Shown here: one piece after another, positions 25,922 through 38,609 of the stretch
How positions within the stretch are numbered: the stretch's first letter is position 1
Layout: each line of letters starts with the position of its first letter
DNA from: Trichoplax sp. H2
Lineage: Eukaryota > Placozoa > Uniplacotomia > Trichoplacea
Direction: 5' to 3'
NCBI GenBank assembly: GCA_003344405.1
Contig: NOWV01000004.1
Span: 372,001 to 436,000, forward strand
DNA: 64,000 nucleotides
The notes under the pieces: model-generated
The model's input: only the letters and a program-made list of their open reading frames with translations
What the model was told of the DNA's origin: nothing
Databases searched by the model: none
Translations under genes and position numbers: made by a program

Positions 25922-28701
25922 AATTATTTTAATTCCTGCAACTAATATTCAAGTGATTGTGTTATTAGCTGAATCAGTTTTTGAATTGCCATTCATATAT
26001 TTAAGAAAGGATATTGGTATGAAAATGCAACATTCACCAGGTATTTATAGCGAAACTACAATTAATTTGTATCCATACCAGTATCTTAGCATTATAATTT
26101 ACGATCATATTTAAATTGTGGCAATTCCAGTACTTGCTTATATTTATACTAAAACATTGCTTAAATGTAAGCATCTATTTGGTACATTTACTAATTATTA
26201 CTTACATCCAAATATTATTTACAAAGCTATGACTGGCAAGAGAAGACCCAGTGTGGCATTTTAAATCCATACCTAATAAATATTATATATATAATATCGC
26301 TAATACCTTAGATAATTTTTAATTTCTCTGCAACTCTATTTATAAGTTTTATTCGACAAGAGGAAACTAAGCGTGACGTTTTCAATGTATACTACGTATA
26401 TTATATTAGACGTATCGTACTACGTTGCTGCTGTATCCGTCTAAGATTTAAGATTTCTTGACTTTTCAATTCGAATATTATAATTATGCCATTGTTAGTA
26501 CATTGTTATAGATGGTTTACGGTTACCGGTGACAATGACTTATAAATTTTAACTGTTCGGAATGGAGAGTCGCCGAAGTCTTACTTATGATTTATGCCAT
26601 AATTTTTCGGCTGATGTTTAAGATAACAAGAATTTTACGCAAAGAACTTTACGTGAATCCTTAATTAGCATATTATTAGTTTATAAAGAATGCATATATG
26701 ATAATAAGTTAGTAATTCGTATCTACGTATCCTAAAGTATTTGAGGAGTTTATACTTAAGTATTTAGTTGCATTAGCCTGAGGTTTGATCTGGCTTTTCG
26801 ATATCTGATTTTTAATTGCTTTTCATGGATGAATGTATCCGTAAATATGTAATGTTTACTTATAAATTTATAGAACGATGCCTAATAATTCTCGTACTTG
26901 TGTTTTAAGCCAATATCAGTGCATAAGCGATTGTAACTATATCGTTATTTACTTGTTTAGAATGGGCAAGATTTACACAATAATTTTTCATTGAATATTA
27001 CAGAGTTATTTCATGCATTTGGCCACTGTACGAGTGTATAAAATTGTTGTGTATTCCACAATAAGAGATTACTCCGAGAGTATAATTGTTAACTGGCACT
27101 TTATTATTAATTACAGGTATTGATAGGCTGCCTTACTTATCATGGGATGAATTCGTCTTATCACATGTTACAGGAGTGACAGCTAATACTACCTTAAAAA
27201 TATTTAATAAGAATCATTGCATCTTACCGATATCTAACAAAAATAACGTTTCTAGACGCATTAATTATTGCAATACATTTATGCATTAACAAGTGTGACT
27301 CTGTATGATAAAAAGTAATATTAGTATGGTGTACTTTGTTTTGTGTCAATTACAGTATGTACATTAGATGAACTATGAGCTAGTCAAGGAAAAGTATCTT
27401 TTGATTAACCCCTTCTGGACCCACATGGATCTACACAATATGCTGTGCGGAATGAATTAGTTATTACTGAAGACATTTCTGTTCTACTTTATTTAGCGAT
27501 TAAGCATTCTATTCAATTTGTTGTATTCTGTTTATCCTTTCAAAGAAATAGAATGCGTAACGGGAATTAGGTTAATGATTCAGTACTTTGAAGATAGTTT
27601 GTAAAAGGCCGTACCCTAATAAAGTACGTATTTACTACTTCATGGCCGCCTACACCCGTCCCGAAAATTGGGTCTTAATCTGAACCTGCATTTTTGGATT
27701 TAAGGCTTTTTTATTAAATACTACTAAGAATAGCGTAGTTTGCCTTTATTCATTTCTGAAGGCGGCCCTTATTCCTGGATGAAAGTGTTTTATTGATTTC
27801 ACCCCAGACCCTTCTCTAGTAATCTAGAGCCTCATTAGAAATTGCAGAGTTAAAATCAGGCTAGCTGGTATGTTCATTCTTGATAGCATTTGGCGATTTG
27901 AGTAAAATGCGAGTTCAAGTACTGTGCTTACAAAACGAAATTTTTACAGTAGTGTATAGCACAGTACTTTTTTACTGTTATCTAACAATACGTTCGCATT
28001 AATGAGTAGTCTATCGCTTTATATGGCCATTAGATGTAAAGTTTGCTTAAGCATATTATATCTGAAATATCATAATTTATTATGCCTATTCAGGAAAGCT
28101 ATAATGCACCTATATCTTAAGTATCTGCTTTGTTTTCTTTACGCAAAAGTTACTCTGAGAGTAGCTCGTGAATTGAAGCTTTTTATTACTACACTCATGC
28201 TTACATGCTTCCTCCAATTTATTTAATTACACAACATACCATCAAGATTCGTGAATTTCACTAGTTGCAGTGTACTTAAGGATATCATCTAGGCTACACT
28301 ATTTCACGCTGTAAAATCTTACATATCCAAAGCTGGAGTTACAAGATGACTATACACAAATAAACCGTATACATTCATAATAAGGGGTACAGAATGATTA
28401 CATCCTAATATAAAACTACAGTAGTAGACCCTCGCTCATTATACATACGCATATACATAATAATCATGTAATATTGCCTTCCAGTCATAATTACTTATTT
28501 TTACAAGGCGGTACTTATCACTGCAACTATTCAAATTAAATAGCGCAGCTAAGGATATGTAATAAATTGTGCAGGATGTACAGTGTACTGAAATTACGAA
28601 TTTTGCATGTGAAAATAGAGATGGAGGATGTGAATAGTATGCACGCTGTATGTAATCTTATTTTACTGTACCTACAGCGAATCACTTAAATTTATACTGG
28701 A

Positions 28702-28800
28702 TGTCTCAGATTCCTTACTGAAACGTCTCAAATGATATTAGAGTATTGCGATATACTGTAGATACTTCATTTGAGGAAAATTAGCAAGGAAACTGAGACA
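28702..28800. repeat. Inverted repeat, MITE-like, 99 bp
   Basis: The ends TGTCTCAG and CTGAGACA are exact inverted copies. The arms of about 34 bases match imperfectly (CTGAAACGTCTCAAATGA on the left, TCATTTGAGG on the right). The 14-mer TGAAACGTCTCAAA at 28719-28732 is found again, inverted, at 54086-54099, so this is a dispersed family. No clear target-site duplication is visible. Confidence 0.6.
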
Positions 28801-29139
28801 TTTAGTACTGAACGTAAATTGGTCTAACTGTCAGTGTATAGTATTTTGACAGCAAAAAGCGATATCTGTAGACAGCAATTAGTAAAGCAGAATATGACAT
28901 GGCTGATTCTAGTATAGGTAGTGCTACTCGATACTATCGACAAATATCAAGTACTGCGACCAGTATCACGCAGGCTAACTTAGCACTGACTTTAATCTTG
29001 GGTTCAGTATATCGTTAATTTTCCGTTTAATTCCAATGTAATACTATTAATGGCAGCAAAAACGAAGTGGTTACCTTGGTTACATCGGTTGTTCTTTACG
29101 AACGTACGATCTACAGTGCGAAATCGTTCATGTCCTACT

Positions 29140-29540
29140 GTACTGTACAGTACACAGTGTACAGTACAGTAAAGTTAAAAGGACTACCATGGAAACGGCA
29201 AAAATAAAACTTCGCAGATGGTAAAAATAAAATAAAAATAATATAATAATATTATTATTAAAACAACAATAACTACTGTACTATACTGTACACGATACAG
29301 TACAGTACGATACCATCATCATCAATATAATACCGTGAAAATGATATTACGATCGGCGATCGGTCGGTCGCTCTGAATACAAAACTATGCATTTAGGTAT
29401 TGCTTTATACGTGTATCTATAGAAATCGTGGAAGATTTACTAAACTACAGTACAGTATAAAAAGTACTGTACTGTAAAATACGTACTGTTCTACCATTAT
29501 AGTTATGTACTATATTTTACAGACGGTATTTACTGTACAC
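29140..29540. repeat. GTAC palindromic clusters upstream of the ROCO gene
   Basis: Two or three groups of TACTGTACAGTAC-type words (29140-29175, 29275-29312, 29447-29490) end about 100-500 bases upstream of the ROCO start at 29644, with AT-rich simple sequence between them. Confidence 0.8.
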
Positions 29541-29643
29541 AAATAAAAATATAAAAGTGAAAATACGCTGTACGTTCGCACTCAGAATCAGATCAAGAAG
29601 AATGAGATATTTTAGTTCGTCTGACAGATAACTTGCTTAAGTT

Positions 29644-32600
29644 ATGAAAAAACTGAAAGTTATGCTCGAAAATGATATTAAAACGGTTGAGGTGGAAGTA
29701 CGTATCCAGGAATAAATAGATTAACTGTAAAATACGTAGACATTTTTCTTACTATCTGTGATCATGTAATTATAAAGTTTTGCGAACTGTTTGTATATTC
29801 AATATCGAAGATTATAAACTCGTTTTTCTTAGTTTCTTAACAGTAAGAAAATAGATACTATATATTTCTACACTACAGCAGTAGATTACTAGGTATTTCT
29901 GTACATTATGCCGTAAATTAAAATGAACTGCCCCTATTCGTGACTACGCTAAATTCTCCTACTTTTCTTAGAAATCCTTAAGACGCGACGCCATGGTTGA
30001 GGGTTTAGAACTAAACGACTCTCAGTGGGCTTCTGAAGAAAATGTAGTCAAAGTATTGAACCATATAAATCCTGTCAGAATTCGTTATTTAAATTTCAAG
30101 AATTGTAACAAGCTATCTGATGGAAGTATTAAATTAATAGTTGAAGTGTGCGTTAATATTGAAGCCATATCGCTGATAAATTGTACTAATGTTAGTGAGA
30201 AAGGCATCCAAGCAATCGTAGAGAATTGTAGTAAGCTACGCACGTTCGTCCTGGTTTACGATGGTTCTAAGTGTCAAGCACATTGGCCATTTACAAATAA
30301 TATTTTTCAAATTTTAATGTATGCAGGCCGGAGCAAAATTGAAAATTTAGCTATTGTAGGTTTTGAAAACCTAGGAGAGAATGGATACTTGAGCCTGATC
30401 GATCATTTTTCATCAACTTTAATTTCTTTTGACTTTGGTGGATCGAAGCTTAAAAATTCTTCCATTCAAAAGATTTCCGAATATAACTTCATTAATAACA
30501 TTCAATCTCTTGCTCTTTCGAATACAGAAATTTCGATTGATGAAGTAAAAAGCTTTTCAAGCAGATTCAGTACTCTCCGATGCATAGATCTGTCCCGTTG
30601 CATTAATATCAATGATGAGGCAGTCATAACATTATCTAAATCGTTTCCACTACTGGAGATTATTAACTTAAATTTTTGTTCAAGTGTTGGCAGTGCTTCA
30701 CTAGAGGCTTTGTGTCAAAATTGTATGAAGCTAAAGAAGATAAAATTAAGGCAGACTGGTGTACAAAGAGTACCGTTCACCCTCAAAAATTTAACAGGCC
30801 TTATAGAATTAAATTTACTGCAATGTAATTTGGAATTTCCTCCTGCAATCTTTGTGGAAAATGGACTTAAAGAAATTTTTGAATTCTTTGATGAGTGCGA
30901 TCTGGGAAATCGGCGAAAGATAATGTTACTGGGGCCAAGCAAATGCGGTAAAAGCAGTTTATTAGCTTCTCTAAAAAGGATGAAGCCGGTCAAAGTTGAT
31001 ACTCGTTCATATGGAATAAGTATTGCCCGCTGGAAACCTGAAATTGATAGTAAGTGTATGCGAATATCCGACTATTGTAGAAGCAACTACGTATTAAAAT
31101 AGATTTGTGAACGATCCTAATAAATTCTTATTGAATATCGCAGCAAAGATTTTTAATCTTGGCGGAAAGTCTCCTGATTTTGAAGTTTGGGATTGTTCGG
31201 GTGGCCAGGTATCTGCATTTGCTAGATTTACGTTATCTATTAGTTTATCAATGTGGGATATTGCTGAGATATATAGATTTTCGATATGCAAGCTGTATTG
31301 TTATTCACTGGTTTGATATATCATATATTTTATCGTAGGAGTTATTAGGTTGCCACGAAGTTTTCATGACTAAAGGAAATCTATTTCTACTGATTTTCAA
31401 TGTTAGCAAAGAGGACGATTGTAAAGAAGTCAAAGTATTGTACGAGACGATTCAAGCTAAGGTTATATTAATTATGCTGTAGCTACATCACTATAAAACT
31501 CTAATAGTTGCCTTCCTTTTAGTGTGCTGATGCTAATGTAATCTTAATTGGCACACATATCGATCATTGCCATGATGAGGCTGTCATGGAGAATGATTGT
31601 AATGTTATTTTGGAGCAAATTAAGCAAAGTCATGAAGAGTATATAGATCGCATTAGAGCTGAAATAGATACGCTATCGTAAGTCTGACATTTCTACAGCT
31701 GAAATGTGTATAAGCATGATGGCTTAGTTGCATCTTAAGAAATTATTATGTAATTAATAGAAAACTAAAAACTGATGCTGGAATGACGGGATATCGACTG
31801 CGAGAGTTGAGGCAATTACTTACTCAACGCATTCAGAATCCTAATAAAATCTTTAGGGTCAGCTGTATAACAGGACAGGTGAAAATAAATTTTCTTCCCC
31901 ATTGTGATAGCGATAGAGCTACATTGATGATTACGCTGATAGCTAAAAATGCTCTGATCTATTATATTTATATTACTAGGGCTTTGATGAACTGACTGAT
32001 GAAATAATAAGAACGTTTTCTGATTATGAATATTTTCCACGATTTTCAATCAATATTCCGGATCGATTGTATGAAGTTTATGGCATAGTTTTGGCGATTA
32101 GGAAAGCCTCAACGATATTTGTGACAGAATCTCATTTCCGCGATCTGTTGTTAAGAAAAGAGATTCCAGATATAGAGGAATCCCTACGCTTCCTTGAAGC
32201 TATTGTTAGTATCATGGTTTCAGCAATTTTTGCTAGTTACAATGTTTAAATTATATAGCATATACAGTATTCGCGTATACTAAAATTATCAAATATCCCA
32301 CTTATTTTAATAGGGGGCAATACTTAAAGTCTCTCTACCAGGTTTGATTGATGATGGCGAAATTCAGCAAATCTGTATCAATCCTCCTATTTTCGCGCGA
32401 ATGGTCGTATCCATTCATTGTGATAACCTTAGCGCTCAAAGGCTGCTGTCACAAGATCTGCCTGATAAACTATTTGCAGATGATGAGCAGAAGGTCGTTA
32501 ACTCACTTAAGAATAAAATTGCCTCCGAAGTAATGACAATACCCCGAGAAGGAGTAATTTTAGAATCTTTAATACCGTACTTATTCAATGTAAGACAGCT

Positions 32601-34323
32601 CGATACTGGCTATGTTAGATTAATTTCATCATTTTTAATGATAGTGGTACTGAAATGAATAAGTTACATAACATTTAGTTTGTTACTATAATTAGGAATT
32701 TACTGAGGCCGGTGAAATTCAAATCTCTCGATTTATGCGAGTTATGCTGGATCAAGGATTGCTAGCGGAAGGTGCTAGTGATGGTCTAGGGCTTTCGATT
32801 TCAAATTATCCTCGATTATCAAAGACTAAAAGATATTATATTCCATTACTTCGATTACTGCCATCTACTCCACAGGTAAATCATGCGAATTCTAAGAATT
32901 GTCTTCTTGCCGAAGTGATACGTAATTGCCAATATTTGGCATATTATTTATAGCTTAAGATATAGTGCATAAATAACTACTAAAGTTATTTTACTTTTTA
33001 TTTTTGGCAGGAGGAAATATGGTCTCCGGAAGCCTTGCCTGAAATTGATTCTAATACTGTCCAGATTGGATGGACACTGGAACTTTATTCTCCTACTTCT
33101 CCAGACTTGATTACAAGAACAATCGCGCGTTGTCGAAACTGTGTGCTGAATGTGATAGTACTACAGCACTGGTTATATGGAATTCAGTTAAGGCGCGATG
33201 ATATAGAAGTTCAGGTGTCTTATTTTTCAGTGGAGAGTAAAATATATATTTATGCAAGAGGCGATGGGTCTGAAATAAAAAATATTCGTCGAATGTGGAG
33301 TATCTACAGTGAAGTAGTCGCGACATTAGAGACGTGCTTCTCGCAATATGAAACTTTCTATAGAGTGGTAATACAAAAAAACGGTTTTCAATGGCATAGT
33401 GTGCGAGTATCTTTTTCTTAACGAATGAATATTTTGTAAATCTTTTTACACTTACATTTTAGTATTATGCGAGGTGTCAGACTTGCTTAAGGAATAATGT
33501 TGAATGTGGGTGCAAATTTCTAATATCCGAATTATATGAAGCCCAGAGCCTTGGCAAAGTAGTTTGTTGTAAAGTAACAGAAACTGAAATCAACGCTGAT
33601 CTACTATTTCCTCCTCAAGGTAGTATCAAAATAAACTTCACTGTTACTAATAGACTGAAAAATATAAATTATGAAATTTTTATTTTTGTAGGGACTATGA
33701 AAGATGGGATGAATAAATTGGGTCAATGGTTAAGAAGCATGGCAGGTTCATTACAGATGTTTTGAAAGAGCATAGACAATTCTTAGTGTTAATATATGCA
33801 TTATATTATTTGATTTTAAGATGCTAAAAGAAGATATAATCGAGAACATAAACCTTCCTTTACCATCTTGCCAAACTCAGACGACGACGATAGTGAAGAT
33901 AAAAATGAAATTAGCAATGAACAAGAAGAAGACCCAGTCAGTGTTAGCGAAATAGACATGAAAAAAATTAAGTTCACTGCAGCCGAAGCGGTCACGAGAA
34001 TTTTAGCAAGGGCAACAATTTCTTATCTTGCTGATCCTGAGGATACTGGATCCCCGAGCGCAAAAGTTATGTCCATTGCACAAGGCTTTTTAAATGATGC
34101 TTGTATGGGATCGGCTGCAGACGCTATAGCATGCCTATCTAGTAGTAATCCTTGGTCTGCAAAGTGGGCTATGGAAGACGCATCTAGGAATTTAGTTCAA
34201 GTTGTTTCGCCTTACGTAAACTGGAAAAGTATAGCGCGAATGAAGAATAAACCAATTGATAACAAAACTGCTCTAGATAGCAAAGGTCAAGTTACCTGTA
34301 GTGCATTATGTAATATACAATGA
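29644..34323 (+). CDS. LRR-Roc-COR (ROCO) family protein without kinase domain
   Basis: Thirteen exons with consistent phases: 29644-29697, 29972-31053, 31103-31208, 31339-31461, 31523-31677, 31761-31878, 31980-32204, 32314-32589, 32696-32875, 33011-33406, 33463-33619, 33692-33745 and 33821-34323, 1142 aa. The N-terminal half has leucine-rich repeats of the cysteine-containing type (LRYLNFKNCNKLSDGSI, CIDLSRCININDEAV, IINLNFCSSVGSASLEAL), like AMN1 and F-box LRR proteins. A Roc GTPase domain follows: P-loop LLGPSKCGKSS, WDCSGGQ in place of DxxG, and IGTHID in place of NKxD. COR-like sequence follows (FPRFSINIPDR, SRFMRVMLDQGLL). Exons 10-11 carry a Cys-rich patch (CQTCLRNNVECGC). The last exon has an acidic linker (NSDDDDSED) and a helical Ala-rich domain of about 120 residues that I cannot place. 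No kinase motifs (HRD, DFG) occur, so this is not an LRRK. The first 18-codon exon is the least certain. Confidence 0.85.
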
Positions 34324-36443
34324 AACTGATAGCTAAATTGTGTAATTAATTTGATAAACTACATTTATGATATGACATTTGAATAATATAATTTTCTCAG
34401 CGATGTAGTACTACTACATAACATTAATTTGAAGGACGCTGTTCATAATAATAACTGAATTACGATGATGATATACTTTAATATTGTATTTAATACTTGA
34501 ACTTGGTGAAAGAATGATATATTGTACACAGCTAAATCTATTAGATAGGATTTCGATAGCGTTTGTTGACAGATATTTTCATTAAATTGCTTTAGAATTC
34601 TCGAAATAGAACTTATTGCACATTTATCACTATATGGATTTAAATTTTGACAGATGTAATTTACAGTTATACCCGTGTATCACGAAAAATAAGCTTTCTT
34701 AGTGTAGGAATACCGCTTCTGCAAAAATGTTTGTTCAGCAAAACACAGCATATACGTACTTAAAGCCTGTACAATCGAAGCATTTGATAAACGCGACTGT
34801 AATCTTGCGATTACAACTGAGATTATTTCACTGCACAATATTTGTTTGCAGTGTTTTTCATATTTATAGTCTTTACTGTACTTTTATTGCTAATGTTAAA
34901 TAAATAATATCGAAGCTGTGACTTGATATTGGATAAAAATGCTTTTTTAATACTTTTTACTTATGCATCCGATGTAGTAGGAAATTTTCTTTACGGTGCA
35001 TAGTACTCTTAAATCTTTAAAATTATTGTTAAATACGTTATATTGATTACTTCTATTCGTGTTATTACTGTTAGCTGTTAACATATACATTGTACATTTT
35101 ACTGACAATTAATTTATGTGATTTCTTTCTCGGATATACTTTCATGACAAAATTAAAATTATGGAGACTAAAGTAAGATTTTTTAGCAGTAATTTAATTC
35201 ATAGTATAAAATTAATATATTATGTTATCAGATATTTCGGTAAAGTCGTCCACGTTAAAGACCTTCAGTAAAAAAATGTTGTCAAATTTCAGAAAAATGC
35301 TCGCCATTCTCCCGACAGAAAAAGTAAACCCAAAACGGGAGCTACAGTGCAAACAATTTAAACGAAGTTTTTTTATAACACTTGTATTGTACAGTACAGT
35401 ACGGTGCGTAGCAGTGATTGTAACGGGTTCTCATTATTCACTGCTGAAGCTGGAAGAAAGGACCTACAGTACTGTTGTGAGTGTTGGGATCCTTATTCTC
35501 GCAACAATCAACAATAAAGTAAAGACGCGTCTTAATAACTGTATTTACGTTTGATTAACACATTACCGTATTTAGTAACAGTTAACTATGATTGCTGACA
35601 ACGTGCTCGGGTAGAGGAGGAATGGAAAAACTAAAGAAAAAGAACCTAACCGTATTTTTCTAACATTGAGAACCCTCCCTAGAGCCGGGTTCGAGTCGGG
35701 TTTCGGGCTGACTTTATTAAAGCCTCTGATGCTGGCCCTTCTACGCCACCGTGCCTCCCGTATTGCTGAGACTGATTTTCCATACTGTTCCTAACTTTAC
35801 GTTGTTACGAACTGTGCTGTATTTTTCAGACTGTTTTTCAGTGTTTACAGCATCCGTCACGAGATTTTGGGTAGTTTAGTGTACAGTACAGTACAGGAGA
35901 ACCTGTAGTTGGCATCAGAGCTCCATACAATCCAATTATTGATGCAGTACTACTGTAAATGTCGGTATAAACTACTGCAATCGCCCATTAGTTTTAGTTA
36001 TATTTTTCCCAGTTAAAGTACACTGTACAGTACTACACAAAGATATGACGTTACTATATTTAAAGTACAGTATGACAACCTCATGACCAATGGTTGGTTC
36101 ATCGATGCGAAACGTCAACCGCGTTTCGTAATACTGTACCGTGCATGACATGACAGTACAGTACAGTACTGTACACTGTACAGTATGATGTGCTAACTGT
36201 AAGAGGTCTTCTTTTTTTATACTGTACAGTACAGTAGTGTACAGTACAGTACTGTACATAAATATCGTACTGTACTGTATGTACAATGTACTGTACAGTA
36301 CAGTACAGTATTACAGTGCTGTACCGTAGATTCAGAATTGCAGACCTGCAAAATACTGTACTGTACTGTATACTTGTAAAATCAAATCAAAATTTAAGCT
36401 ACAAAAATTGATAAACTCTTTTTAATATCAGTAATATATCAGG
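34324..36443. other. Intergenic with GTAC-rich section, no recognised gene
   Basis: AT-rich to about 35.6 kb, then a short GC-richer patch (35640-35765) containing GGGTTCGAGTC, which resembles a tRNA T-arm but does not fold as a complete tRNA by eye. Scattered GTAC words at 35385-35400 and 35880-35895 lead into the dense cluster at 36018-36375. The open frame at 35222-35554 has no family resemblance. Confidence 0.5.
36018..36375. repeat. GTAC palindromic cluster upstream of ARL8
   Basis: One of the densest clusters: overlapping ACTGTACAGTACAGTAC palindromes, interrupted by unique inserts. It ends about 70 bases before the ARL8 ATG. Open frames here encode only repetitive Cys-Thr-Val-Gln-Tyr strings and are not genes. 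Confidence 0.9.
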
Positions 36444-38609
36444 ATGTTTGATTGGATAAATCGACTACTTGACTGGTTCAGGAGTCTTTTCTGGAAGGAA
36501 GAAATGGAAATCACTTTAGTCGGATTGCATTGTTCTGGCAAGACAACATTTGTTAATGTTATTGCAGTAAGTATCTCGTAATCGTGTAGATCATATTTTA
36601 TTCTTAGCGCTCGTGCACATTTTATATTGTACTGTATTGCTTCAATATCTCATATAGTCATATTGTTTTAAATATTTGCAGTTATCTTCGGTTTATGTAT
36701 TCGCTAAAGTTTTTCTAATTCTCAATTGCTTTGAAAGATGTGCAGAAATTTTCATCTACTATTCTATCACCTCTAACTTATATTATGAATTATTTGTGAT
36801 TACGGTATTATGCTTGCATCGAATTCCAAAAAATCACCGAGCACTACAGTATATAGTACTGAATAATAATACTGTATCTAGATCTTCAAATATCATAATT
36901 TATCGATCTGAAGAGGTCTTAGCGATTAGCAAATTTGATCCAAAAGATCTTTCCACGGGGCGAAGGCGCAATGTAGTATGACTTTCTTCAGAGAAGTACG
37001 ACGTACTACGGCTTAAATCGGAATACATTCATATCATCGTTTTTTTAACAATTCCTAGAACGGGAGTAGTCTGTGAAGTACCAACATCATTTCTTGAGCA
37101 ACCTTTTATGACATTATTGCTTCGTAGGTGGCATTATGTTATTGCAGTATATAGTTTTTATAAATTTGGATATCTAGCTTTGACATACAGCGTAGATTGT
37201 CACACAAGCACTGAAGCTTAGGCTCAAAGGCACGGGTTTGTCTTAGTGAATATCATGTCAAGTGAAGATTCAACCAATTATGCGTAGTTATAGTTATTGC
37301 TAAAAGAACTTCAGCGTGCGTTACGTCGATATTTGTGTATTATTGTATTACATATCTCTGTCCAATATTCCCTCGTTTTAAAATTCTCGTATAATAATAA
37401 TTGAATCTCATTTAATCTTTATTTAAAACTGAATAGTCAGGAGAGTTTAACGAAGATATGATACCCACCATTGGCTTTAATATGCGGAAAGTTACCAAAG
37501 GCAATGTCACCATTAAGGTAAAGTGACGAATTGAATAGCCGTATTTGTAATTTCCTCTGGTAAATCGCAGACAACTTTATCGCTGAATAAGTGGGGCCTG
37601 TTTGATTTTAAATTTTAAGAATCTTACAGGAATTAGAAGTCACAGTAATTTACGCTATGAATTACAATTACTGACGTAAAAGTATTAGCGTCAGATTAGA
37701 TTAGATATTGTACTTGGCGTACGAGTGCATGCTACATACTGTATACTATCTGAATTGATATCATTCCTTACGTTTTTCTTGAAGTTATGTGCTAAAATTT
37801 TTATCTTCCATGACTGTAAATCCATATACCCAACACAGCTTTGGGACGTTGGAGGGCAGCCACGATTTAGGAGTATGTGGGAGAGATATTGCAGAGGCGT
37901 TAATTGCATTGTGTGAGTAATGGTTTATTAGCATCATAATTCTTAAAATTCTTATGAACTTTCGTTTATTTCATTCCAAATTACTCATGTAATTGTGTAA
38001 GCAGTAGTGTGATAGTACAGTTTTCCGATTTTTCTTTGCTAATTTCTAATTTAAAGCAAGAATAGTTACGTAGAAGCTAATCGAACTTTTTTCACTTCGG
38101 TATCCTGCTTAGCTTTATGGTTGACGCGGCAGATAGTGATAAGATTGAAGCAGCTAGAAATGAGTTACACAATCTACTAGATAAGCCACAACTAACAGGA
38201 ACACCTGTAAGGCAGATTATTGACCCGATACATGTTATACACCAGACATGATTAATAAAATATCGCTTTCACTGATAGATTCTTGTTCTTGGAAATAAAA
38301 GAGATCTTCCAAATTCTCTAGATGAAAAAGAATTAATCAACAGATTGTAAGCTTTAACTGGAATTAATAAACTTTCGTTCGAGTTATCGCTCTAACAATA
38401 TTGGGATATATTATATATAGGAATCTGGCTGCTATTGAAGATAGAGAAGTTTGTTGCTATTCGATCTCGTGCAAGGAACGAATTAATTTGGGTAAGTTAA
38501 TCTTCAATCTCATACTTTATTCAATGTCAGTGCATCAAAATTATTTCATATGTGATATTCTATTTCAGACATTACACTGCAATGGCTAATTCGACACGCA
38601 AAGTCCTGA
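36444..38609 (+). CDS. ARL8: ARL8, lysosomal Arf-like GTPase
   Basis: Small GTPase on lysosomes that recruits kinesin through SKIP/PLEKHM2 and promotes outward lysosome movement and fusion. Seven exons in consistent phase: 36444-36566, 37437-37517, 37839-37912, 38113-38206, 38279-38346, 38421-38491 and 38569-38609, giving 183 aa (the human protein has 186). Visible motifs are the N-terminal amphipathic helix [20 protein letters not shown] with Phe rather than Gly at position 2 (ARL8 proteins are acetylated, not myristoylated), P-loop GLHCSGKTT, switch [13 protein letters not shown]3 [20 protein letters not shown]4 LGNKRDLP and G5 SISCKE. Conservation with animal ARL8 is very high throughout, so the orthology is secure. 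The end KS-stop is slightly shorter than in vertebrates. Confidence 0.97.

Larger units (their letters stand above)
25922..29643. other. Intergenic, 3.7 kb, no recognised gene
   Basis: I see no coding exon with support on either strand. It contains an inverted repeat at 28702-28800, an (AAT)n-like stretch near 29225-29270, and GTAC-rich clusters near 29140-29540 just upstream of the ROCO gene. Open frames here (for example 27086-27289 and 28002-28226) have no motif and look random. Confidence 0.5.

Noticed and set aside
29644-34323. LRRK-type kinase
   Set aside because: All exons through the stop at 34323 were followed in frame and none contains kinase motifs.
35222-35554. 110-codon plus-strand open frame
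   Set aside because: No motif, runs through GTAC words, and no splice or family support.
35640-35765. Possible tRNA or tRNA-derived element (GGGTTCGAGTC)
   Set aside because: A T-arm-like word is present but I could not find a paired acceptor stem or A box at the right distance.
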